This document shows, in pieces, positions 49,196 through 60,209 of a stretch of DNA of 64,000 bases (its first letter is position 1; every line of letters starts with the position of its first letter). The notes below the pieces were generated by a model. It did not search any database, was not told the origin of the DNA, and saw only the letters and a list, made by a program, of their open reading frames with translations. Source of the stretch: Actinostola sp. cb2023 (taxonomy: Eukaryota > Cnidaria > Anthozoa > Actiniaria > Actinostolidae); contig JAUJYZ010000728.1 of the NCBI GenBank assembly GCA_033675265.1, forward strand, positions 212,001 through 276,000. The letters are read 5' to 3'. Made by a program: the position numbers and the translations under genes.

Positions 49196-50440
49196 CCATT
49201 GAAAATCGTCATTGATGGTGAACAATGCGGGCACCATAGCAATATTTCGTATGTATGGACTTCCTGTGGTAAAATATGCGCGCACGTGAGTTAATACTGG
49301 GTTCCCTGTGGTACCTGATCCCACTACACAATATACGCGTTGTTCCTTAGTAAATTATGTCAAACCGATCAACGTCAAAATTCAAATTAATTTTACAGTA
49401 AAATAAACTCAAAATCATTGGAATATCGTATCCATGTGAGAAAAAACCCTCGAACATGTCAACAAGAAAACTATCAGTTAAATTTTAAAACTGAGCGGAT
49501 TGGGTCAAAACATCAAAGAAAATCAATTAAAGGGCAAAGAAAAAGAATAATAAAAGGATAAACACGAAAAAAAAAAATGACCGGGACTCGAACCCGCGCG
49601 CTACTTAGGAAATTTATGCAAAACACTAAAAATCGACCATACACCCAGACTTAAATGCTGAGTCACCGTATGTTACGTATAGGACGAAGATTTCGGCCTC
49701 ATCCGCGCTATCGGGTAGTACACAATCAGCGAAGTAGTCAAAGAGGGAGGGAACAGTCGTATCCTAGTCCTAAATGACTGCCCCTTACCACATCAAGCTA
49801 TCTGTACTTCCGATTGTTTTCGAGGGTCAATTTACTAGTCTATCGTGTAACGGTTATTGTTATGGAAATTTCTTGATTAACGCAGTCCTATGGTTAAGTG
49901 CTGGGATTTGGAAACCAGCGACCCGGGGTTCGATTCTCGGTGCGGGCACCATTTCTTCTCTTTTTTTTCCTGCCTTTTTTTCCTGCTCTTTTTTCTGTTG
50001 TTTTTACTGCTTTTAATTCTTCACTATTTTTTCTTTTTCCGTTTTAATAGAAAAACAAATTATCACAGAAGTTAATTTCAGTTGCGAACCCCACTAAAAC
50101 CTAAGCCCCCGTTTTATTAATGAAATAATAATATATCACTGTTGATAATCATAGTGCGATGAAACTTTTCTGATTAAAAGTAAATTCAGTATTTAACTGG
50201 CTGAATTATCCGGTAAAACGTTAATTGGCCAGTACTGTACTATCATGGATCCGTCTGTCTGTCCATCCCTTCCGTCCGACGACACATGTTCGAGGGTTTG
50301 TTGATCTTGACACGGTTTTCAAATGTTCAGTTTGCAGCGACATTTTCCCCGTGATTTTGGATACGACATTCTTTTGACTGGACACTGATAATAAACCCTA
50401 TAGTAAATACAAGAACACAAATGCAACAACGGGCTATGTA
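49196..50440. repeat. tRNA-like cassette unit, copy 4 (with long right flank)
   Basis: Left part as in copies 2 and 3. The minus module at 49577 has lost four bases (TGACCGGGACTCGAAC) but keeps the B box. Plus module 49880-49950 has an intact GGGGTTCGATTCT B box and GCGGGCACCA. The right flank (GGATCCGTCTGTCTGTCC, GTTTGTTGATCTTGACACGG) matches copy 1. Confidence 0.85.
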
Positions 50441-50762
50441 TATAGTTCATTGAAAATCGTCATTTTGCGCCATTTCTGAGCATTTTGCATGGTCTATAGT
50501 CCATTGAAAAACGTCATTTTGAGCGGTCTGGATGGGCTATAGTCCAGTTGAGAATCGTCATTTTCGGCCATTTTTGAGCCTTTTTCACGGGCTTTAGTCC
50601 ATTGTAAATCGTCACTTTTGGGCCATTTTTTAGCATTCTGCATGTGCTATATATAGTCCATTGAAAATCCGTCATGTTGGGCCATTTTTGAGCATTTTAC
50701 ATGGCTTTAGTCCATTGTAAATTGTCATTTTGGGCCATTTTTGAGCATTTTGCATTGTATAT
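50440..50762. repeat. Satellite block 7 (degenerate)
   Basis: Six to seven strongly diverged units with variants such as TTTTTCACGGGCTTTAG. The decay suggests this is the edge of the array. Confidence 0.85.
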
Positions 50763-50839
50763 ATAATTTCTGACGGTATAGCGACGGAGGTATATAGTCA
50801 GAAATTGATATTCTGCCGACACAATACAATACATAGAGG

Positions 50840-50976
50840 TTATTACACGGGTAGTTGTGTAATACGGCTGGATATTTTTACGAGTCGTGCCGTATTTTTA
50901 CGAGCCGTAGGCGAGTCAAAATACAAACAGACGAGTAAAAATATCTAGCCGTATTACACAACTACCCGTGTAATAA
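50840..50976. repeat. Fold-back repeat (~137 bp)
   Basis: TTATTACACGGGTAGTTGTG and TAATACGGCTGGATATTTTT are mirrored by AAAAATATCTAGCCGTATTA and CACAACTACCCGTGTAATAA. Internal TTTTTACGAG words recur. Confidence 0.85.
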
Positions 50977-51574
50977 ATTGTTTATTATACAACAAAATTA
51001 ACAAAAAAAAAACGTCTTTTTCTCTTTCTTTTTATTTGCGACCGGACAAAACGAAACAAACTGAGCGCGCGCGCAAAATTGACGTGTCCGAATTCTAAGA
51101 CGTGTAATACGCTGTCATATTTGTACTCGTATTTGTACTGTAACATTACAAGTTGTGTAATAAAATAACTTTTGACACGGGTCACGGGTCAAAGGGCCTG
51201 GGCATGAGCAGGGGCTCATGGGTAATGGGTATATATTAGAGCTCGTTTCGTTTTTTCTTTTTTGTTGCTGTTATTCGGTCATTATTTATTTATCTAACCC
51301 TCGTAGAGTCTTACTGGTTGCTCTGGAATTCTGCACTAGGTCGAGGTATACGTTTCCGCACTGTCCACGGGTTTTTGGCCACAACTCCAGGGTGTTTTTT
51401 TCCGTGTTTTATCGGTTTTTCGTGTCTGGCAGTTTGACATCAACCAGTGCTTGAATAGGCGTAGATAATTATTATAGATTATCAATGTAAGGTTACGTTT
51501 GTATCACAACGTTCCTGGCTGGCGAAAGATTCCTAATAAAACAACTTAACGAAAGTTATTGTCAGTGTAGTCAG

Positions 51575-51960
51575 AATACGTCATTTTGACCATTTTTGAG
51601 CATTTTGCATGGGCTATATAGTCCATTGAAAATCGTCATTTTGGACCATTTTGCATGGGCTATATAGTCCATTGAAAATCGTCATTTTGGACGATTTTGC
51701 ATGGGCTATATAGTCCATTGAAAATCGTCATTTTGGAACATTTTGCATGGGCTATATAGTCCATTGAAAAACGTCATTTTGGACCATTTTGCATGGGCTA
51801 TATAGTCCATTGAAAATCGTCATTTTGGACCATTTTGCATGGGCTATATAGTCCATTGAAAATCGTCATTTTGGACCATTTTGCATGGGATATATAGTCC
51901 ATTGAAAAACGTCATTTTGGGCCATTGTTGAGCATTTTGCATGGACTACAGTCCATCATT
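51575..51960. repeat. Satellite block 8 (TTTTGCATGGGCTATATAGT variant)
   Basis: Eight regular ~46-bp units in which the CGCCATTTTTGAGC portion is shortened to GGACCATTTTGCATGGG. It is a homogenised separate variant, 800 bp beyond the main array. Confidence 0.92.
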
Positions 51961-52200
51961 TGCATAATATATCATTACTTTAGACAGAAATATTAACACA
52001 AGATACTTTAAATTAAAACTGATGTATTACTCCAAATACAAAAGATTCCTTATTGATCTACTATGTACATCGCTTCGACCCGGACATTTTCTTCATTGTA
52101 GAAATTACAGTATATGTAAAATATCTGGAGTATGAAATATAACCAAATCCATTACTGTATTTCAAACAAAATATAACATCCATACCAAGACCATACAAAT

Positions 52201-52416
52201 TGGGGAGTTTGCAGGTATTGCGTGATATTTTCAGCTTGCCCACCACCGTACGTTTCTTAAGAAAAAAGCCAAATTCGGTTGCCCGTAACTTTCGCTCTAT
52301 TCATCGAAATTACTTCAACATTTCAATTTTTGCTAACTTTGGTGTGCTCTTTTCAAATATTATATTTTTGTTGGATTAAAATTTAACATGTCACGCAACA
52401 CCTGCAAACTCCCCAT
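52201..52416. mobile_element. Small MITE, TGGGGAGTTTGCAGGT ends
   Basis: TGGGGAGTTTGCAGGTATTG and CGTGA at the left are mirrored by TCACG, CAACACCTGCAAACTCCCCA at the right with one mismatch. No ORF. Confidence 0.78.
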
Positions 52417-52719
52417 TGTATGTCATAAAATTGTATCTGTCTAATTAAGTACTTATAAAATTGTATCTGTCTAATTAAGTACTTATAAAATATGTCCAGC
52501 TTTATATCCTTTTGTTTTGTGTTTGTTAGTTTGGTTAGAGGCAAAACTGTTAATAAATTACACATCACTGGTTCGGTATCTGTAAAGAAATAAAAAGAAA
52601 CTTGATCAGTGAATGGGTGGAGTGAAGAAGGGAAGCATAAGTGGATGGACAGGTATAATTTTAATAAACATACATTCATGATATCTAGCTATTCACTTGT
52701 GTGGTACACTCGATTGCAA

Positions 52720-52862
52720 AAACGTTGTAGTATACATTTATGGGTGGGTGGCTGGCTGGGTGGATGGGTGGATGTACACATGGATGTATATTCACAGGTG
52801 TATTGATGAATGGATCGATTAATGGATGGATGTATGGATGAATGAATGAATGAATGGAGATG
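52720..52862. repeat. TGGATGGATGAATG minisatellite
   Basis: Irregular GGGTGGATGG and GAATGAATG words; a simple-sequence tract. Confidence 0.85.
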
Positions 52863-52870
52863 GATGCAAT

Positions 52871-52954
52871 AAGTGACTTGTGATCAAAACCCAAATTTTC
52901 CTTTGAAATTCTAAGAATGTCGAGGAGAATTTAGATTTTGATCACAAGTCACTT
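52871..52954. repeat. Inverted repeat (84 bp)
   Basis: AAGTGACTTGTGATCAAAA is mirrored exactly by TTTTGATCACAAGTCACTT; the interior AAATTTTCC / GGAGAATTT pairs loosely. Confidence 0.85.
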
Positions 52955-53407
52955 CTTGCAGGGAGCCCTTCAATTTTATCAGCTAGATATAAGAGCTCAT
53001 CATGATATTATTAACATTAGATGCATCAGATGTGATTGCTTAACCCTAACCTTGCTCATTATTATGTTCAGCTATTATGTTCAGCTATTATGAATACCAA
53101 GTACAGTAGATTCCCTAGAAAGAGATTAGCAGTAGATTTGACATTAATTAGCCGATTAGTGTCAGTTGTTACAACTATATCATGAATAATAAACGGCAAC
53201 TAGCGAGTACACTAGTATGGGCTGCGTCGGTGTATAATGATAAATTCAATGGTTAAAGGAAATCTATATCACTGGGGTGCGGTTTTATCTGTGAGTGCGG
53301 CTTATACGCCGGTGAATATGGTACTTAACTTTACTGATGTTTCGACCCTGTAGCCCCTCGTTAGAGTACATTTGTAAGATGAAGGGCTATGTAAGGCCCA
53401 GGGGGGA

Positions 53408-53745
53408 CTCCCATATATAAAGTGGTTGGGATGCTCGTCGTACCATTTGGGGGTCCAGATTCGCGATTTGGTACCTCTTAGGGTGTCACAAATCTAAAAG
53501 GACCACAAGAGACTAAGCCAGTACCATTTAGGGTGTTTGTCAGTAAATAATAATAATAAATAAAAGATATGAATAGTAAATAAGATACCCGAGATAAGAT
53601 AATAACAGCCGGAATTAGAGTTGGTACCTTTTAGGGTTAAAAATTATTTGTTGCCACGCCACGCCCACCTGGACAAGACTCGGGTACCTTTTAGGGTCAT
53701 TTTCAAAATTTTCGACAAGCATCCCAACCACTTTATATATGGGAG
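53408..53745. mobile_element. TIR element (~338 bp)
   Basis: CTCCCATATATAAAGTGGTT and GGGATGCT at the left are mirrored by AGCATCCC and AACCACTTTATATATGGGAG. GGTACC(T/A)TTTAGGGT words repeat four times inside. Confidence 0.85.
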
Positions 53746-53890
53746 GTGCTCTTTTCGAGCTGCTCTTTTCATTTCTGGAGTTCATTTTGACACTGCTGTT
53801 CGATTTAAGGGGGTTGGGGTCACGTGACCTCTTAGTGTAAGTCCCCTATATCATCTTGGCGTATGGTAGAATTCTGTCAGTTACCATTGA

Positions 53891-54098
53891 AGGGGTGTCG
53901 AATGGTCCCTGCAAAAAGTCAGTCTAGCAAAATTTCAGTCAAATATCGAGGGTCTCGAAGTCTCATTTTTTTGTAAAAAGAAGTCTCAGTCTCGAATTTT
54001 GAAAACAATGAAAAACGGTGAAAAAGCGTCTCGGGCTCGCAAAAATATGCCTTGTCTTGGAGTCTCGCAAAGTCTCGCCACGACCATTCGACACCCCT
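53891..54098. mobile_element. MITE at the stop codon of the HAD gene (208 bp)
   Basis: AGGGGTGTCGAATGGTC and GACCATTCGACACCCCT are exact TIRs. CATTGA is duplicated on both sides (53885-53890 and 54099-54104). The interior is rich in GTCTCG/AGTCTC words. Confidence 0.88.
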
Positions 54099-54456
54099 CA
54101 TTGAGAATCAATTACTACACCTGTACATGTAATATTGTAAATGTACCTTTGTTGATCTACAAGCACATCCAAGCTGTCATCGTCTATTATGTGAAGCGTT
54201 CTCATCTTGCAACTTCGCGCAATCTCCAAGTTCTTAATGTCGTCATCCATAAGTATAACATTTTTAGCTGATATTTTGGCTTTCCGTATTTTCTCAAATT
54301 CTTTGATTGCTGATTCGATATGTTGTTGTTTACCTGTTTCAAGGTAAACAGAATCAGCAATGAATTTTACACAACTTTTACTAAATGTTTCACTTGAGTG
54401 GATCACTCGATCAGAATGAATCTGAGCCATTACAATATTGTATGTGCATAGGCGTC
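54098..54456 (-). CDS. HAD-superfamily phosphatase-like gene, exon 2 (C-terminal half)
   Basis: This is the last exon on the minus strand. The acceptor TTCTAG|GA at 54457-54458 is phase 1, matching the exon 1 donor; 359 nt remain to the TGA at 54098-54100. It encodes an N-terminal helix (SSETFSKSCVKFIADSVYLE), a Lys-rich helix, and the HAD motif IV block VILMDDDIKNLEIARSC with consecutive aspartates that bind Mg2+. Joined to exon 1 it gives about 227 residues, a normal size for a small HAD phosphatase. The exon ends exactly at a MITE (53891-54098), which supplies the last base of the stop codon. The substrate is unknown. Confidence 0.75.
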
Positions 54457-55059
54457 CTAGAAGCGTTGCGTGACAACACTAAGAACGTCTAAAAATATTG
54501 CAACAGCCAAGAACTGCAATTGCGGTTTTTTGCATTTTGCGGTTTGAGGGCTGCAAAAAAAAAACACAAAAAGAAACCGCAAAGCAAAATGGCACCCAAA
54601 CTCATTAAAAACTGAACACCGCAAATTGCGCTTTCTTTTAGAAGTCTTTTTGCGCTTTCATTGTTCATGTGCGAGTTGCGTGAATTGTGAATAAATTATC
54701 TTTGCATTTTTGGTCAATCTACAATGTAGAGATATTGTGAAAGGCCTAATTTACAATGTAAATACCTAAATAACAGTTTTGCCTACACATGCAGTGTATA
54801 CCCTTTACTATACTTCAACTCGTGAAATCCCTACCCTTTTGTATGCCTCCAGTCTGAATAAGGTACCCGGCCTATCTGGTGGAGCCTCCCTGTACATGTA
54901 ACCAAATATAAGCCGAGTTGTTGGGGATTGTTGTAGGGGATTGTTACCCGGTTCAACAGCCTACTTCAAATTGGAGGCATAACACACTAACATACTAACT
55001 CCTCATGATTGTATACGTAAGCTGCTCGGCTGCCGTAGACACCTTTATATGCAGCCTGA

Positions 55060-55140
55060 AAAAGTCCTCCATCGATTGTAAAGCGCATTGAGACAATGTG
55101 AAATGCGCTATATAAGAACCGATTTATAATATTATTATTG
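55060..55140 (+). mobile_element. 3' tail of a SINE/LINE-like retroelement
   Basis: GATTGTAAAGCGCATTGAGA and AATGCGCTATATAAGAACCG with a short ATTATT tail match the same 3'-end class as 14310-14402. The body upstream (from about 54960) is not recognised. Confidence 0.65.
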
Positions 55141-55459
55141 AACTGTTTTAATTATACCTAATTTAATAACTCACTCGGAATAGTTTATAGTGGCAGCATA
55201 CAATTGACTGTGAAAAACCAAGGCACACATGCATGCAGCGCTGTTACGACACGGTCACCGCACTGATTGATTCGAATTCTTAAAATACCACAATCACCAC
55301 ACGGCATGTCTGATCTCATCTGTGCTGTAAGTTTTTTCACAGTCGATCATTCAAAATCAGCTCTACATTTACAAGTAGCTATTAATATTAGGGGGTTTCA
55401 TTTATTATGCCAGGGGAGTTGGCAATTAAAATTGGAAGGTACCATTTGTTTGAAATGTA

Positions 55460-56345
55460 TATGTAATCTGAGCAATTTTCTCACGGATTCAAATGTTGGT
55501 TGTCAATTTGGACACTTCAAGGTCAGACATTTTAAAGATTACAGGAGAAAAATGTCAATATTTTGATAAAATTCAAAGTACATATATATATACCAGACAG
55601 ATAAGAGTTACAGATATTGGATTTCCTTTGAATTTTAGCAAAATATTGACACTTTCGGAATCTGTGAGAAAATTGCTCTTACATACATGTACTGTATAGC
55701 ATGTTCCTGTTATTTTTGGTGGATGATCTTATTACACCGTATATAAACATACTTACAGTATTACTTCCATTATTGGCAGGGTAAACAGCACTAAAATACT
55801 GTATGTTTTGAAGTATGATAAATATCATCCAGTGACACAATATATAATGTGCTAATGTAGTTGAACCATATGTTTAGCTAAAACCACTTTTTGATAAAAT
55901 AAAACTATTGAAAATAAATCCAAAATTGTATATTTTTGCCATGGAAATTCTTGCAAAAAAATTCAAAGTTTCAAAATATATTAATCACTATTAGTCTGAG
56001 AGAAACGTAACATAGGTACTTCCATATAAGGTAAGTATATAATCCCTATCATATTATATACGTGTCACAGATGTGCTTTTGCTAAGCATAATCAATCTAG
56101 TTCAAGTGTAAACACCGTTAAAACATCCTATAAAATTTGGTATTTTTCCAACATATATTTCTTTTCATAAAAGAGACCTTTGCTTCAGCGAAATCTCTGT
56201 GACTTTCTGATATTCAGAGATTAAATGCTCTTCAAGAATTCCAGCAAAATATTTACATTTTTCTATAGTAATCTTAAAGTGTGATGTCTGACTTGAAGAA
56301 GCAAAATTAGCAAACATTGGCATCCGTGAGAAAGTTGTTCATTAT
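55460..56345. mobile_element. Probable TIR element (~885 bp) in the HAD gene intron
   Basis: CAATTTTCTCACGGATTCAA, CACTTCAAGGTCAGACATTT and AAAAATGTCAATATTTTG near the left are mirrored, imperfectly, by AAATATTTACATTTTT, GATGTCTGACTTGAAGAAGC and GGCATCCGTGAGAAAGTTG near the right. No coding capacity seen. Confidence 0.65.
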
Positions 56346-56685
56346 TATTGTCAAGACGTATTTTTGGTCTATAAAACATTCAGTATTTGATATTAGGTCG
56401 GAAAATATGTCAACGATTATAATGAAATATATGTATTGTACATGGTGTGATGTACATAATGCACGATGGAACGTTCGATTCCATAATTAGAATTGTTGAA
56501 TTTGAAATCCTTTGGAATGGAAAATCCAACCATTTATTAACAACAATAGCAATTTCCAAAGCACTTTAAAGAAACTACTGACACTAATTATACACAATAA
56601 GAATAACTCTGTATATGCATGGCAGAGTACGCTGAATACAAAATGAACAATACTATACGAGAGTATAAACATGTATTACTTTGTA

Positions 56686-57136
56686 CAGTGGAACCTCGAT
56701 ATAACGATGTGCCAAGGGACTGACCAAATTAGATCGTTATATCGGGTATCGTTAATAATTGATTTTTCATGTGGTGCCCGTTGTGCCTTATAGCTGTACC
56801 GGCGATGTAATCCCTATCGTAACAAACTGTTAACAGACACGTTACAGTCTTTATGCAATGAGAACTAAAGGATTTTAGTATTGTCATATCTTTTCAAGTG
56901 TAAACCTACCTTTTTCATCGCGCAATGATTTATTTTGTCGTTATATCACGGTAAATTTTACGTTTAATTTGGGCTGCCAGATTGTGATCGTTATATCGGG
57001 AATATCGTTATATCGAGTATCGTTATATCGGGATTTTTCTCCATACATTTACTGTAACATTTGCCGGGCTGTCAAATGTTGATCGTTATACCGGGAACAT
57101 CGTTATATCGAGTATCGTTATATCGAGGTTCCACTG
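56686..57136. mobile_element. Pogo/Tigger-like MITE (451 bp)
   Basis: CAGTGGAACCTCGATATAAC and GTTATATCGAGGTTCCACTG are perfect TIRs flanked by TA (56684-56685, 57137-57138). ATCGTTATATCG words repeat near the right end. The ends match the Tigger consensus class. Confidence 0.92.
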
Positions 57137-57160
57137 TAATTACATTTGTACCTTCCTTAC

Positions 57161-57485
57161 TGACTCCTTTAAGCATCTTCCAGCTCCCATCTGCTCCTCG
57201 AATGACAATTCTACCCGTATCACAGTCAGGCAAAGTCTGCTCTAAAACCTCTCGCACTAAAGTAACTTGTGGAGACTGCGTAACGATCGCTACGTGTAAG
57301 TCCGAGTTCACAGCCACCGTCAAGAACTTTTGAAAACAAGGACGAACTCGAGTAGCGAGCATTTTGCTCGTGAACTGCCAATGGCCACGGGTATGAACGT
57401 TGAGAATAGTCAAGTCGAAGTCTACAGCTAGCAATCTGATCCCTGAAGTCAGTAGATTCTGTACAATAACCGTGTATTTGTCCAT
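57161..57485 (-). CDS. HAD-superfamily phosphatase-like gene, exon 1 (N-terminal half)
   Basis: The start is ATG at 57483-57485 in a good context (CAAAAATGG). Residues 1-20 form a helix and first strand, then motif I LLAVDFDLTIL (nucleophile Asp22, general acid Asp24) and HTRGHWQF. Motif II is HVAIVTQSPQ (Thr69). Two phase-1 donors are possible: GTCA|GTAAGG (exon end 57161) or GAAG|GTACAA (57152). The reading frame runs on into a pogo-like MITE (56686-57136), which I exclude. A cap domain of any size is absent. It is not MDP1, whose motif I differs; the exact family is not recognised. Confidence 0.75.
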
Positions 57486-57699
57486 TTTTGAAGAGAGTTT
57501 TATCTCACCCTCTCACCGATATTTGTTGACTCCAGTACGAAATGAGACCACGGTAGCCTTGTACAGCGGTCAATGTTTATCACGTGGTAGTTGTTCCTTG
57601 GGAGACTCCCTTCCGTACGAATTTTCCGAATTCCCTTTCTGTGAGTCAAAGGTGGAGAACGATATACTTTCACGTGATGTCAGATTCTATAAATGACGG

Positions 57700-58790
57700 A
57701 GAAGGAATATATAGGTTATAGAATTTAGCCCAGAAATGGTGAACAATCTTCGACACTTTCTGTATGGAATTTATTTATTTATGGGAGAGGGGGCATGGGT
57801 CAGAGTGAGACTGACGTGGGCAAAGAAAAAACTGCAAACTAAAAGGCGAAAAGAAGAAGAAGAAAATAATAATAATTGATTTTACTACATAGATCGCCTG
57901 TAGATAGAGTCGTTTCTCTGCTATTACCAACTTATTAAATAGAAATATAAAGTTATTAAAAAAGAGGAAGAGGAAGAAGCAGAATAACTGAATGATTTTC
58001 TCTTGCTGAATGAGAAGGACGAGGAAGAAGAAGAAGAAGAAAAAAAAGACTTCATGATACTTAACCCGGTCCATCAGGTTCAAAGCGCTGTGACTCGTAC
58101 ACGCGAGCCACGAGACCAACGTAATTTGCACAACAAAAGACAGTCAATTCCTGACAGGATACACCGAGGTTATTATGTCTCCCAAAACAACAGGCGTGCA
58201 CGATAGCTTAGTAGTACGGGGCAGCTATAAGCTATAAGCCCCCCCCCCCCCGATAAGCCCCCCTCCCCCCCCGATTATAAGCCCACCTGCCTGTAAACAG
58301 AAATTTCCTCCCGCTTATAAGACATCCCCTCCCTCACGAAGGAAAAATATCTCGAGTTTTTTTATTGTGTGCGTGCCCGAACTGAAAATAAAATCCTAGG
58401 TGATTTTGATACAATTACAACATGGGTTGAAGAATCATGAGATGGTGAGCTGAATGACAAGTATCTTGTCCAGCTGAAAACAGAAGGACTTTTAAATTTC
58501 CTCTATTTCATTTCCCAGTAGATTGCGCCTTAACGTCCCATCGTTAGTTCCGGCACCAAGCGCACTTGGACGCCTCAATGTATGTATGATGTATGCTTGT
58601 TCCGGCATTCGCAAATAGAAAAATGAAAAATGAAAACAACAACAACAACAACAATTTTTTTTATTTAGCACCTGATGATTGGAAACAGTATTATACTGCA
58701 TTATTATATGGCCGAGTTTCTTGGAGCCTGGACGCTAGCAAATCGAGCCATCTGATTGGATGAAATCGGATATTAAGACCGTTTTTCCGG
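57700..58790. other. Intergenic region between the HAD gene and the GPCR side
   Basis: No gene is seen. It holds GAA/GAAGAA-rich simple sequence (57960-58045), a C-rich stretch of CCCCCCCCCC and CCCCTCCCCCCCC (58228-58275) with GCTTATAAG words as in the GGGGCGCTTATT elements, and an (AAC)n run near 58638. Confidence 0.5.
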
Positions 58791-59197
58791 TCTAGATTCT
58801 CCGAGGAAGACCGGCTTGAAAACCGGTCCGACAGCTGATATTAATTTTGACTGAAATCATCAAAAAAGCATCACAGGAACTTATTTTAAACGGAAAGAAG
58901 TTGTTTAAGTTCGAACAGAGTCCAAAAAGTCGCCTTGTGCTTGTGTCGTGGCCATGGTCTGTAGGATTGAATGAACACTGGAAGCCGAAAACTACTGCCA
59001 ACTCAACAAGAATTCTGCATGAAGAAGGTCGCTGTTTGTACTTTCTCTTGGTGTTCTGCCTCGAACAATTAAGAGAATAGATGAAATCGATTTGACAGTG
59101 CATTAAAGTACTAAATCCGATGGAAAATCTAAGGATAAAGTTGTGAAAATTGCTGGTTTCGTTCGTTCGTCAAAAAGGCTGTTGTAGCGTGTTGATG

Positions 59198-59547
59198 CAC
59201 AGGCAGCCCAAGCAGGGCATTTGTGGAGTGTTTGAAAATATCGTAAAATTGGTTTGTAATAAACTTGACTAACCTTTGTCTGTAGTTGTTTTTTGATATT
59301 ATGTAGATCCTTTCTAGCTGATTTTTAGCCGTTTTAAGGGTTGTTTTTAGATTTTTCTCCCCACCTCTCTTACTACTAGGTGGGGAGAGAAAAATCTAAA
59401 ACAACCCTTAAAACGGCTAAAAACCAGCTAGAAAGGATCTACATAATATCAAAAACAACTACAGACAAAGGTTAGTCAAGTTTATTACAAACCAATTTTT
59501 ACGATATTTTCAAACACTCCACAAATGCCCTGCTTGGGCTGCCTGTG
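59198..59547. mobile_element. Fold-back hAT-like MITE (~350 bp)
   Basis: The arms of about 170 bp run CACAGGCAGCCCAAGCAGGG to GATTTTTCTCCCCACCT and mirror AGGTGGGGAGAGAAAAATC to CCCTGCTTGGGCTGCCTGTG. GTTGATG is duplicated on both sides (7 bp, 8 with a mismatch), near the 8 bp typical of hAT elements. It splits an older dispersed repeat. Confidence 0.85.
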
Positions 59548-59797
59548 GTTGATGCAAAGCTGCCGAAGACTTTCAAAGACATATTTTCGTCTCTTCAAAC
59601 TATTTCGTCAAAAAGTGACTTCAATTTATTCTTGGATGTGGTTTAATGGTATCGTTGTGGTGTTTGAAGAGTTTTCACAAGGCTAAACAAAAACAAATTC
59701 GCTGAAACTGCATGATGATGAGCGACAACACGAGTGACAAGTTTGGTGAAAGTAAGCGTGTTGTTGTCTTTTCTTACGTTTTTCTTTACCTAAAATG
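59548..59797 (+). repeat. Dispersed repeat, copy A (partner 63700-64000)
   Basis: Shared words are GAAGACTTTCAAAGAC, TTCAATTTAT, GTGGTTTA(A/G)TGGTATC, CTGCATGATG and TTGGTGAAAGTAAGCGTGTT. It closes with GTGAAA|GTAAGC, a good splice-donor match, preceded by a short ATG-started frame (MMMSDNTSDKFGE). Confidence 0.6.
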
Positions 59798-60020
59798 ACT
59801 TAAAAATGGATTGTGAATATTTTTTGTGTGTATAACGGCATCTGATTTGAAATATATTTATAACAACACGCTTTACTTCATTCAAGTTTTGATGTTTAAT
59901 TTACTGGATTCGCTGAGTCAAGTAGGCTTATTTACGCACGCTTCAGTGTCAATAAAACGTTCAGCGAAAAAACTCAAAATTACTTTGTTGTTGTTGTTGA
60001 AATGGCCATATAATAAATAT

Positions 60021-60123
60021 CTTATTAACCGAGCTTGGTCGGTCTGTACAGGAAAATCTTGACCTGTACTTTCACGACCTCGGTCAAGATTTTCCTGTAC
60101 AGACCTCCCGCTCGGTTAATAAG
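60021..60123. repeat. Small palindromic MITE, CTTATTAACCGAG ends (103 bp)
   Basis: CTTATTAACCGAGC and TGTACAGGAAAATCTTGACC are mirrored by GGTCAAGATTTTCCTGTACA and GCTCGGTTAATAAG (GCTT/CCCG differences). A longer relative is at 2832-2966. Located 46 nt beyond the GPCR poly(A) signal. Confidence 0.85.
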
Positions 60124-60168
60124 AACTAAGTACTATATGACATATTAAAAGGTAGCTGGCTAATGCGG

Positions 60169-60174
60169 TTTATT
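60169..60174 (-). terminator. Putative poly(A) signal AATAAA of the GPCR gene
   Basis: The plus-strand TTTATT reads AATAAA on the minus strand, 36 nt after the receptor stop codon. The spacing gives a very short 3' UTR. A palindromic element (60021-60123) lies just downstream. No transcript data are available. Confidence 0.45.
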
Positions 60175-60209
60175 ATAAACGACAAATCAACACCATTCCT
60201 TGTGTCCGT

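Noticed and set aside
58847..59080. 77-codon ORF (MTEIIKKASQEL start) as a small gene
   Set aside because: No recognisable domain, with frames open on both strands over a short AT-rich stretch next to a MITE; evidence is insufficient.
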